Assembly: GCA_035541995.1 (NCBI GenBank)
Contig: DATKMG010000505.1
Span: forward strand, 1-9,102
Length of the DNA stretch: 9,102 nt
Direction: 5' to 3'
Source: DATKMG01 sp035541995
GTDB taxonomy: Bacteria; Acidobacteriota; Terriglobia; Versatilivoradales; Versatilivoraceae
The notes beneath the pieces are model-generated. The model was not told the origin of the DNA. It was given only the letters and a program-made list of their open reading frames with translations, and ran no database searches. Position numbers and translations under genes: made by a program. Every line of letters starts with the position of its first letter. The first letter of the stretch is position 1. This document shows positions 1-7,800 of this stretch, piece by piece.

Positions 1-2
1 CG

Positions 3-1189
<1,187 letters not shown>

Positions 1190-1190
<1 letters not shown>

Positions 1191-1339
1191 TGCGCGACAT
1201 CGTGATGTTACAATGCACGAATTGTAAGAATCGAAATTACTCAACCACCAAGAATAAGAAGAAAACCACCGAGAGACTCGAGTTCAAGAAGTTCTGTCGA
1301 AGTTGCAGAGCGCATACAGTGCATCGCGAAACTAAGTAG
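1190..1339 (+). CDS. rpmG: Large-subunit ribosomal protein L33 (zinc-binding type)
   Basis: This 49-residue ORF reads MRDIVMLQCTNCKNRNYSTT at its start and ends in HRETK, matching bacterial L33, a small protein of the 50S subunit near the E site. Two Cys pairs, C9-x2-C12 and C36-x2-C39, form the zinc ribbon of the Cys-containing (C+) L33 type. The basic stretch KNKKK (21-25) fits rRNA binding. The ATG at 1190 shares its A with the tuf stop codon (TAATG), so translation is probably coupled to tuf. A GGAG at 1175-1178 could serve as a ribosome binding site. A later in-frame ATG at 1205 would remove the conserved N-terminus and is less likely. Position between tuf and tRNA-Trp/secE is the usual one for rpmG in many phyla. 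Confidence 0.95.
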
Positions 1340-1424
1340 CAAGGACGGCAAGGTGGTGGAGCGGAGGATCGAAGATATTCGGTTTTCTCTTGTTTGGGAT
1401 GTGTCAAACGGTTGCAGGCAAAAC

Positions 1425-1501
1425 AGGCCAGTAGCTCGAATTGGTAGAGCGCCGGTCTCCAAAACCGGATGTTGGGGGTTCGAGTCCCTCCTGGCCTGCC
1501 A
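1425..1501 (+). tRNA. trnW: tRNA-Trp (anticodon CCA)
   Basis: A full cloverleaf can be folded by eye. The acceptor stem AGGCCAG (1425-1431) pairs perfectly with CTGGCCT (1491-1497). The D stem is GCTC/GAGC (1434-1437 with 1447-1450). The anticodon stem CCGGT/ACCGG (1452-1456 with 1464-1468) closes the loop CTCCAAA, which gives anticodon CCA at 1459-1461. The variable loop is 5 nt (1469-1473). The T stem GGGGG/CCCTC has one G-U pair, with loop TTCGAGT (1479-1485). The discriminator base is G1498, an identity element for bacterial TrpRS, and the 3' CCA (1499-1501) is encoded in the DNA. It lies between rpmG and secE, a common site for trnW, and probably is cut from the operon transcript by tRNA-processing nucleases. 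No separate promoter was recognised. Confidence 0.98.
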
Positions 1502-1527
1502 AATCTTGGAAAAGTAAGCCCTGTTCC

Positions 1528-1533
1528 GGGAGG
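1528..1533 (+). promoter_or_regulatory. Ribosome binding site that fixes the secE TTG start
   Basis: GGGAGG ends 8 nt before the TTG at 1542. The codon just upstream in frame (1539-1541) is TAG, so no earlier start is possible. The next in-frame ATG (1596) would remove 18 conserved residues. Confidence 0.85.
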
Positions 1534-1541
1534 TAGTTTAG

Positions 1542-1751
1542 TTGTTCGAGAACCTGAAGTGGTCTCATATTAAGCAGTTCTTTATCGATGTCAGGATGGA
1601 ACTAAAAAAGGTCTCCTGGCCTGGAAGAAGGGAAGTTTACGGAACCACCGTTGTCGTGCTCTTTGCGGTGTTTTTCTTCGCATTCTATTTGGGGCTGGTG
1701 GATCTAATTCTGAAGCTGGGTGAGAATCGTTTTTTTGGGCTGTTCAAATAG
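1542..1751 (+). CDS. secE: Preprotein translocase subunit SecE
   Basis: SecE clamps SecY in the SecYEG protein-export channel of the inner membrane. The 69-residue product is of the short, single-span type: an amphipathic N-terminal helix, then the family signature around MELKKVSWPGRREV (residues 19-32), then one hydrophobic membrane segment (about 34-57), and a short tail. The start is TTG, fixed by an immediately preceding in-frame TAG and a well-placed GGGAGG. It begins 40 nt after the tRNA-Trp gene and is followed by nusG after 100 nt, the near-universal secE-nusG pairing. Length and motif agree with the family; identity is very secure. Confidence 0.96.
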   Translation: MFENLKWSHIKQFFIDVRMELKKVSWPGRREVYGTTVVVLFAVFFFAFYLGLVDLILKLGENRFFGLFK

Positions 1752-1800
1752 CTGAGCGGCTGGATTTCGGGGGTGAATGATCTGCCGGGTCTTTGGGTGG

Positions 1801-1840
1801 GATCGATGAAGCCGGTGTTTTGGACATGAGGCGATCGATC
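1801..1840 (+). repeat. Inverted repeat upstream of nusG, possible mRNA hairpin
   Basis: GATCGAT (1801-1807) is matched by its reverse complement ATCGATC (1834-1840), and inside it GCC (1811-1813) can pair with GGC (1830-1832) across a small asymmetric internal loop (GAA opposite G). It ends right before the nusG ribosome binding site (AGGGA, 1841-1845). The outer arm is itself partly palindromic, so chance is a real possibility. No T-run follows, so it is not an intrinsic terminator. Confidence 0.3.
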
Positions 1841-1851
1841 AGGGAATAGAA

Positions 1852-2382
1852 ATGACCAAACAATGGTACATTGTTCATACGTATTCCGGTTTTGAGCGCA
1901 AAGTTGCCGAAAGCCTCAAGAGCCGGATACAGGCGTTTAGTGTGGAAGAGGAGTTTGGTCAAATCCTGGTTCCGACCGAAGATGTAGTGGAGATGAAAGG
2001 CGGGAAACGGGTGACCAGTTCCAAGATGACCTTTCCCGGTTATGTCCTGGTTGAAATGGAAATGTCCGACCGGGCGTGGCATATCGTGAAGAATACTCCG
2101 CGAGTTACCGGCTTTGTTGGCTCGGGTGTTAAGCCTTCGCCACTGAGCCAGCAGGAAGTCGATCAAATCATCTATCACCAGGAAGCCACTGCAGAAAAGC
2201 CCAAGGTCCAGCTGACATTTGAGAGAGGTGAAGCCGTTAAGATCGTCGATGGGCCGTTCAGCAGTTTCACGGGGACAGTCGATGACCTGAACGAAGATCG
2301 GAACACCCTGAAGGTCATGGTGACCATTTTCGGCCGGCAGACACCTGTCGAGCTTGACTTCCTTCAAGTAGAAAAAATCTAA
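1852..2382 (+). CDS. nusG: Transcription termination/antitermination factor NusG
   Basis: NusG binds the RNA polymerase clamp, suppresses pausing, and links polymerase to Rho or to ribosomal protein S10. The 176-residue product has the typical two-domain form. The NGN domain opens with KQWYIVHTYSGFERKV and includes the FPGYVLVEM strand and the segment TPRVTGFVG. After a linker, the C-terminal KOW domain (about 123-176) contains GEAVKIVDGPF and ends VELDFLQVEKI. No extra domain or insertion is seen. The ATG is preceded by AGGGA with a 6-nt spacer. It lies between secE and rplK in the standard order; the 52-nt gap to rplK holds no clear signal. Confidence 0.98.
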   Translation: MTKQWYIVHTYSGFERKVAESLKSRIQAFSVEEEFGQILVPTEDVVEMKGGKRVTSSKMTFPGYVLVEMEMSDRAWHIVKNTPRVTGFVGSGVKPSPLSQQEVDQIIYHQEATAEKPKVQLTFERGEAVKIVDGPFSSFTGTVDDLNEDRNTLKVMVTIFGRQTPVELDFLQVEKI

Positions 2383-2434
2383 CCGCTGGTCAGAAGTCGA
2401 GCAAGCTTATAAATCAAGTAGTCGGAGCGCGCAA

Positions 2435-2866
2435 ATGGCCAAGAAAATCACCGGGTATATCAAGCTGCAAATTCCTGCCGGAAAAGCAACTCCGGCTCCG
2501 CCCGTCGGTCCTGCCCTGGGACAGCAAGGGGTCAATATCATGGATTTCTGCAAGGCCTTTAACGCCAGGACTTCAGCTAAGGATCAGGAGGGCCTGATTA
2601 TCCCGGTGGTCGTTACCGTCTATGCAGATCGTTCCTATTCCTTTGTGACCAAGACCCCACCTGCTTCCATACTGCTGAAAAGAGCCGCAGGGATTGCCAA
2701 GGGGTCTGGAGAACCCAACAAAAACAAAGTCGGGAAAGTCACCGAAAAGCAGGTGGAAGAGATCGCCAAGTTGAAGCTGGTGGATCTCAATGCCAACGAT
2801 CTGCCGGCCGCAGTGAATATTGTCAAAGGAACTGCTAGAAGCATGGGGATTGAGGTCGTCAGCTAA
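2435..2866 (+). CDS. rplK: Large-subunit ribosomal protein L11
   Basis: L11 binds the GTPase-associated centre of 23S rRNA at the base of the L7/L12 stalk, where elongation factors and thiopeptide antibiotics act. The 143-residue product matches the usual length. The N-terminal domain holds the proline-rich PAGKATPAPPVGPALGQQG stretch (14-32), and the C-terminal RNA-binding domain runs from about residue 75, with KRAAGIAKGSGEPNK and the closing KGTARSMGIEV. The start ATG has GGAG (2424-2427) at a 7-nt spacing. Only 9 nt separate it from rplA, so the two are very probably co-translated, as in the classical L11 operon. An L1-binding autoregulatory site is known in the rplK leader of E. coli; none could be identified with confidence in the short gap here. 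Confidence 0.98.
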   Translation: MAKKITGYIKLQIPAGKATPAPPVGPALGQQGVNIMDFCKAFNARTSAKDQEGLIIPVVVTVYADRSYSFVTKTPPASILLKRAAGIAKGSGEPNKNKVGKVTEKQVEEIAKLKLVDLNANDLPAAVNIVKGTARSMGIEVVS

Positions 2867-2875
2867 GGAGCGCTC

Positions 2876-3568
2876 ATGGGAAGAGTTGGAAAGCGATTCA
2901 AGAAGGCCAATCTCGAAGTTCAGGAAAAAGCCTATCGCCTGGAGGAAGCCGTTCCTTTGGTGAAGAAGTTGGCCACAGCGAGGTTTGACGAAACCGTAGA
3001 TGTGGCGATGCGGCTGGGTGTGGATCCCAAGCATGCCGACCAAATGGTTCGTGGCACGGTAGTGCTTCCTCACGGTTTAGGAAAGAGCAAGCGGGTTTGC
3101 GTGATTGCCGGGGCTGACAAACAGAAGGAAGCGGAAGAAGCTGGGGCTGACCGTGTTGGTGGCGATGAATTGGTCGCAGCTATCCAGGAAGGCTGGCTGG
3201 ATTTCGATGCGTTAGTTGCAACGCCCGATATGATGAAGTCGGTGGGCAAGCTCGGCAAAATCCTGGGACCGAAGGGCCTCATGCCTAACCCCAAGACCGG
3301 AACCGTTACTTTCGAGGTTGCCAAGGCCATTCGTGAAGTAAAGGCGGGAAAAGTCGAATTCCGGGTTGACAAAACGTCGATCATTCACACCCCTATCGGC
3401 AAAGCTTCATTTACGCAGGAGAAGCTCTACGAAAACGCCAGAACCCTGATCGATGCGGTCCTTAAGGCCAAACCTGCTGCGGCTAAAGGCAAGTATGTCA
3501 GGAGCATTTTCCTCTCTTCGACGATGGGCCCGGGAGTGAAGATCGATGCAGCATCGCTGGAAAAGTGA
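2876..3568 (+). CDS. rplA: Large-subunit ribosomal protein L1
   Basis: L1 forms the mobile L1 stalk that guides deacylated tRNA out of the E site, and in many bacteria it also represses its own operon by binding mRNA. The 230-residue product is full length. The family signature GPKGLMPNPKTGT lies at 131-143, preceded by KLGKIL, and the C-terminal half of domain I carries the conserved FRVDKTSIIHTPIGK and SSTMGPGVKID segments. The ATG follows AAGGAG (2865-2870), which overlaps the rplK stop codon, so translation is likely coupled. The next gene, rplJ, starts only 20 nt after the stop codon. Confidence 0.98.
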   Translation: MGRVGKRFKKANLEVQEKAYRLEEAVPLVKKLATARFDETVDVAMRLGVDPKHADQMVRGTVVLPHGLGKSKRVCVIAGADKQKEAEEAGADRVGGDELVAAIQEGWLDFDALVATPDMMKSVGKLGKILGPKGLMPNPKTGTVTFEVAKAIREVKAGKVEFRVDKTSIIHTPIGKASFTQEKLYENARTLIDAVLKAKPAAAKGKYVRSIFLSSTMGPGVKIDAASLEK

Positions 3569-3573
3569 AATTT

Positions 3574-3580
3574 AGAGGAG
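3574..3580 (+). promoter_or_regulatory. Ribosome binding site that decides the rplJ start
   Basis: AGAGGAG ends 8 nt before the ATG at 3589. The longest open frame would start at a GTG at 3565 that overlaps the rplA stop, but that codon has no good binding site and would add eight residues before the normal L10 N-terminus. Confidence 0.85.
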
Positions 3581-3588
3581 TCTGTGAG

Positions 3589-4113
3589 ATGAATCGGGAA
3601 GATAAATTGCGAGAGATTGAGGCACTCAATCAGGAGTTCAAGAAGGCGCAAAACCTCTTTTTGGCCAGCTTTCAAGGGATGACGGTCAGCCAGGACACTG
3701 AGTTGCGACGAAGTCTCCGTGCCACGGGGTCCCATTACAAGGTTGTCAAGAACACTCTGGCCCGCAAAGCAGCCAAAGATACGCCGATCGAGTCCATCCA
3801 GGATCAATTCTCCGGCACGACCGCTGTGGCTTACAACGAGAAAGACCCAGTCAATCTAGCCAAGGCATTGACCACTTTTGCGAAGAATAACCCCCTGTTT
3901 GTATTCAAAGCCGGAGTGGTACAAGGCCGCGTCGTGAATCTGAAGGACTTGGAGCAAATCGCCAATCTCCCATCCAAAGAGGAGCTCATCTCCAAGTTTA
4001 TGTTTCTCTTGAAAAGCCCGGCTCAACGCCTGGCCAATGCGTTGTCGGGCGTTTCCCGAAATCTGGCCGTGGTGCTGAATCAGGCGGGTGAGAAGAAAAA
4101 ATTTGCGGAGTAA
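3589..4113 (+). CDS. rplJ: Large-subunit ribosomal protein L10
   Basis: L10 anchors the L7/L12 dimers to the ribosome, forming the stalk base together with L11. The product is 174 residues from the ATG at 3589 (MNREDKLREIEALNQEF). The N-terminal rRNA-binding domain shows FQGMTVSQDTELRRSLR and YKVVKNTLARKA, typical of L10. The C-terminal helix that binds L7/L12 dimers is the segment from about 127 on, ending in the charged tail EKKKFAE. The gap from rplA is only 20 nt, so there is no space for the long L10-leader that precedes rplJ in E. coli and many Firmicutes. The rplJ and rplA genes look tightly coupled. A 126-nt gap with possible hairpins separates it from rplL. Confidence 0.97.
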   Translation: MNREDKLREIEALNQEFKKAQNLFLASFQGMTVSQDTELRRSLRATGSHYKVVKNTLARKAAKDTPIESIQDQFSGTTAVAYNEKDPVNLAKALTTFAKNNPLFVFKAGVVQGRVVNLKDLEQIANLPSKEELISKFMFLLKSPAQRLANALSGVSRNLAVVLNQAGEKKKFAE

Positions 4114-4115
4114 TT

Positions 4116-4162
4116 TGGCAATTTTAGCAGTTGCCAGATGGGAATTCGGCATTTGTCATGCC
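4116..4162 (+). promoter_or_regulatory. Tandem small hairpins in the rplJ-rplL gap
   Basis: Two adjacent inverted repeats follow the rplJ stop: TGGCAA (4116-4121) with TTGCCA (4131-4136), loop 9 nt, and GGCAT (4148-4152) with ATGCC (4158-4162), loop 5 nt. The TGCC and GGCA elements could also pair across the two units, giving mutually exclusive folds. Neither is followed by a T-run. They may affect the rplJ/rplL expression ratio, but this is inferred from position only. Confidence 0.3.
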
Positions 4163-4239
4163 CTCAAGAGGTTTAAAACGGCGGGGAGCTTCATTTCGAC
4201 TCGTCAGAGACTTCAATAGTTAATATCAGGAGGAATTGA

Positions 4240-4629
4240 ATGTCGGAAAAAGTAGAGAAGATTTTGGAAGAAATCAAAGGGCTCACTTTGTTGGAAGCCT
4301 CACAGCTTGTAAAGGGACTGGAGGAGGCCTTTGGTGTTTCGGCAGCGGTGGCGGCTCCGGTAGTTGTGGCGGGAGCACCGGGGGGAGGGGGCAGTGCAGC
4401 GGCGCCCGTTGAAGAAAAAACCGAGTTTGCTGTGGTTCTGACTGCTGTAGGTTCCAACAAGATCAACGTGATCAAGGCCGTTCGGGAGGTGACCAGCCTC
4501 GGCCTAAAGGAGGCTAAAGACCTGGTTGATGGTGCCCCCAAAACCGTCAAGGAGGGGGTCAACAAGGACGAGGCCGAGAACATCAAGAAAAAATTCACTG
4601 AGGCTGGCGCCACAGTTGAGTTAAAATAA
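4240..4629 (+). CDS. rplL: Large-subunit ribosomal protein L7/L12
   Basis: L7/L12 is the multicopy flexible stalk protein that recruits translational GTPases and stimulates their GTP hydrolysis. The 129-residue product has the standard layout: an N-terminal dimerisation helix pair (about 1-33, starting MSEKVEKILEEIKGLTLLEA), an Ala/Gly/Pro-rich hinge (about 34-60) that includes a GAPGGGGS run, and the globular C-terminal domain with KINVIKAVREVTSLGLKEAK and the end EAGATVELK. The hinge is encoded partly by a G6-A-G5 tract (4380-4391). A strong AGGAGG (4228-4233) sits 6 nt before the ATG, consistent with the high output that L7/L12 needs relative to L10. Followed by a 181-nt gap before rpoB. 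Confidence 0.98.
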   Translation: MSEKVEKILEEIKGLTLLEASQLVKGLEEAFGVSAAVAAPVVVAGAPGGGGSAAAPVEEKTEFAVVLTAVGSNKINVIKAVREVTSLGLKEAKDLVDGAPKTVKEGVNKDEAENIKKKFTEAGATVELK

Positions 4630-4652
4630 GTGTAGGTTGCTCGATAATTTCT

Positions 4653-4751
4653 TTGGATTGGATTATAAGAAGGCGTTTCAAGTTCAAGGGGGGAGGTGTG
4701 CCTCACCCCTTTCTCCGCTTTCCGCAGTCGGTTGGATTCCAGATTTGGATT
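4653..4751 (+). repeat. Four copies of TTGGATT between rplL and rpoB
   Basis: The heptamer TTGGATT occurs at 4653-4659, 4658-4664 (overlapping), 4732-4738 and 4745-4751, all within the 181-nt rplL-rpoB gap. Four copies of one heptamer in so short a stretch is more than expected by chance. No function is known to me; the copies flank the hairpin at 4686-4711. Confidence 0.4.
4686..4711 (+). terminator. GC-rich hairpin between rplL and rpoB (attenuator-like)
   Basis: The left arm (4686-4696) pairs with the right arm (4701-4711): AAGGGG with CCCCTT and GAGG with CCTC, 10 base pairs interrupted by one G-A mismatch, closed by a TGTG tetraloop. The tail is TCTCCGCTTT rather than a clean T-run, so complete termination is unlikely. 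In E. coli the rplL-rpoB gap holds a partial terminator and an RNase III processing site, which lower rpoBC output relative to rplJL. The same role is inferred here from position and structure. Confidence 0.55.
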
Positions 4752-4810
4752 TCCCCACACTCAAGCTAGACGAACATAATATGGATTCTTGAGTCCTAAG
4801 GAGTAACAAG

Positions 4811-7800
4811 ATGGCAGTGGCGTCGAATGGAAAACGTAAAGAGAGGCTCAATTTCTCTAAAATCCTGACTTCGATTCAGATTCCCAACCTCATCGAAGTT
4901 CAACGGAAGTCTTACGAACGATTCCTGCAAATGAACCTCCTCCCGGCCGAACGGGAAGACGTCGGTTTGCAGGCGGTCTTTAACTCCGTATTTCCCATCT
5001 CCGACTTTCGCGGAGTTTCATCTTTGGAGTTTGTGGACTATTCCATCGGCAATTGGGAATGCAAGTGCTCCAATCTAAAGGGCCTTTCTCATCTCCGCAG
5101 CACCTGCAAGTCCTGCGGTGCAGTGATTGTGACCAATCCCTTCTCAATCGATGAGATCGTTTGCCCTAAGTGCGGGACTTTGAATAGGAATGTCTCGTCT
5201 TTCTGCAATCGCTGTGGAGATCCGGTCAGTCTGAAGTTGAAATACGATGTAACTGAGTGCCAGGAAAGAGGAATGACATATGCGGCGCCGCTGAAAGTGA
5301 CCATCCGCTTGACCATTTACGACAAGGACCCTGAAACCGGAACCAAGTCCATCCGGGATATCAAGGAACAGGAAGTCTATTTCGGCGAAATCCCGCTGAT
5401 GACGGAGAATGGCACCTTCATAGTCAACGGCACTGAACGGGTAATTGTGAGCCAACTGCACCGCTCGCCCGGGGTCTTTTTTGAGACGGCCAATGCGAAG
5501 ACCTATTTCCTGGGCAAGATTATTCCTTACCGGGGTTCCTGGGTGGAGTTTGAGTACGATCAAAAGAACATCCTTTACGTGCGCATCGACCGGAAACGGA
5601 AGTTCCTCGGAACCATCTTTCTCAGGGCTCTGGGGCTCAAGAGTGATGAGGAACTGCTCCGAGCATTCTATAAAACCGACCAGATTACAGTCTCTGAAAA
5701 CCGCTTGTACTGGACGGTCTCGGAGAACCTTGTTGGCATGAAGGTTTCTCACGACATCGGCAATCCCAAGACCAAAGAAGTCTTCTGCCATGCGGGTAAG
5801 AAAATTACCCACAATATCTACCATTTGATTACGAAAGCCCACATTACTCAGGTTGAGATTTCCTCAAACGACCTGGAGGGTTGCTACACCGTTGCTGACG
5901 TGGTCAACAAAGAGACAGGGGAAGTCCTGATTGAGGCCAATCAAGAGCTCAAACCCAACACAATCGCTGCGATTATTGAGGCTGGGGTTACAGAATTCTC
6001 GGTTTTCAATCCGGAACGGGATGACGTGGGTGTCGTCATCAGTCAAACCATGAAGAAAGACAGCATCAAGACCAGTCAGGAAGCCCTGATCGAGATTTAC
6101 CGCAAACTACGTCCGGGGGATCCACCGACTCTCGAGACAGCAACCAATTTGTTTGAGGGAATGTTCTTCGATTCCCGCAAGTATGATTTCTCCAGGGTCG
6201 GACGCCTTAAATTCAACATCAAGCTGGACCTGAACACTCCTCTGGACAAACGGACTTTGGATGCTGAGGATTTCTATGCGGTCATTGCATACCTGTTGAA
6301 GCTGAGAAAGAACATCGGCGCAGTTGACGACATTGATCATCTGGGGAATCGTCGTGTCCGGGCCGTGGGGGAGTTGCTAGAGAATCAATTCCGCATTGGA
6401 CTGGTACGAATGGAGCGGGCCATCAAAGAGAAGATGTCCGTATACCAGGAAATGTCCACCGCCATGCCGCACGATCTGATCAATGCCAAACCCGTAATGG
6501 CGGCCGTTCGAGAGTTCTTCGGTTCCAGCCAGCTCTCGCAGTTTATGGATCAGACCAATCCTCTGTCAGAAATCACCCACAAGCGTCGTCTGTCGGCTCT
6601 TGGTCCCGGAGGATTGAGCCGGGAGCGAGCCGGGTTTGAAGTACGAGATGTGCACACAACTCACTATGGCCGAATTTGCCCAATTGAGACCCCGGAAGGC
6701 CCCAACATTGGCTTGATCTCTTCCCTCAGTTGTTATGCCAGGATCAATGATTTTGGCTTTATCGAGAGCCCCTATCGCAAGGTGAAAAATGGAAAAGTTG
6801 TCGACTACGTGACTATCGCCAACAGCGGCGATTCCGATTTCAAAATCGGTGAACACCTGGAAAAGGCGGTTGTGGAAGGTGAAAACAAGAACCTCAAGGC
6901 TCGGAAGAAGCGGATTGCGGAATTTGAGCCTTACTCGTTCTACTTGACGGCGTGGGAAGAGGATAAATATGTGATTGCCCAGGCCAACGTGGAATTGGAT
7001 GAAGAAGGGAATTTTACAACCGAGTTAGTTAATGCGCGGCAAGCCGGCAATTTCGTGCTGAAGAACCGCGAAGAGATCGATTATATCGACGTCTCCCCGA
7101 AGCAATTGGTTAGCGTTGCGGCGTCGCTGATCCCCTTCTTGGAGAACGACGATGCTAACCGCGCACTGATGGGATCGAACATGCAACGCCAGGCGGTTCC
7201 ACTCCTTCGTGCCGAGGCGCCCTATGTGGGTACGGGCATGGAACGGGTGACAGCTCACGACTCGGGGGCAGTGGTTCTGTGCCGCCGTGACGGGATTGTG
7301 GATAGCGTCGATTCTGAGCGGATTATTGTTCGGGTCGACACGGGTGAGAGCGGGCAACTCTCGCGCGAAGTGGGCGCCGATATCTACCAGCTGAAGAAAT
7401 TCAAGCGCTCTAATCAGAATACCTGCATCAATCAGAAGCCCATAGTCCGCAAACTGGATCGCGTCAAGGCCGGAGAAGTTCTGGCTGACGGTCCTTGTAC
7501 AGATACCGGAGAACTGGCCTTGGGAAGGAATGTCCTGGTAGCTTTCATGCCTTGGCGCGGATATAACTTTGAAGACGCCATTCTGGTTAGCGAAAAGCTG
7601 GTAAAAGAAGACTACTACACTTCGATCCACATCGAAGAATTCGAGACAGAGGCGCGGGATACAAAGCTGGGACCAGAGGAAATCACCCGGGACATTCCTA
7701 ACGTTAGCGAGGGCTTCCTCAAGGACCTTGATGAGAGCGGGATCATCCGCATCGGTGCCACTGTAAAGCCCGGAGACGTCTTGGTGGGCAAAGTCACACC

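Noticed and set aside
1392..1409. GTTTG/CAAAC hairpin upstream of tRNA-Trp as a terminator
   Set aside because: The stem is five pairs, AT-rich, with an 8-nt loop and no T-run.
1744..2367. Antisense reading frame of 207 codons opposite nusG
   Set aside because: It lies over a certain gene, has no ribosome binding site or recognisable motif, and is explained as a shadow.
2383..2434. L1-binding autoregulatory site in the rplK leader
   Set aside because: The 52-nt gap shows no fold that I could match with confidence to the known L1 site; a covariance-model search would be decisive.
3565..3588. GTG start for rplJ overlapping the rplA stop
   Set aside because: The ATG at 3589 has the well-placed AGAGGAG and gives the usual L10 N-terminus.
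4191..4760. Antisense reading frame of 189 codons opposite rplL
   Set aside because: The Ala/Thr/Pro-rich stretch is the complement of the rplL hinge; no independent support.
4664..4780. Promoter-like -10 boxes (TATAAG near 4664, CATAAT at 4775-4780) before rpoB
   Set aside because: The nearest -35-like hexamers lie 21 or more nt away, outside the usual 16-18 nt, so the calls are not supportable by eye.
6539..6595. Thr582 at the E. coli N518 position as a rifampicin-resistance change
   Set aside because: DQTNPL is a normal wild-type form in many bacteria, including Bacillus. The main resistance positions (Q577, D580, H590, S595) are wild type.
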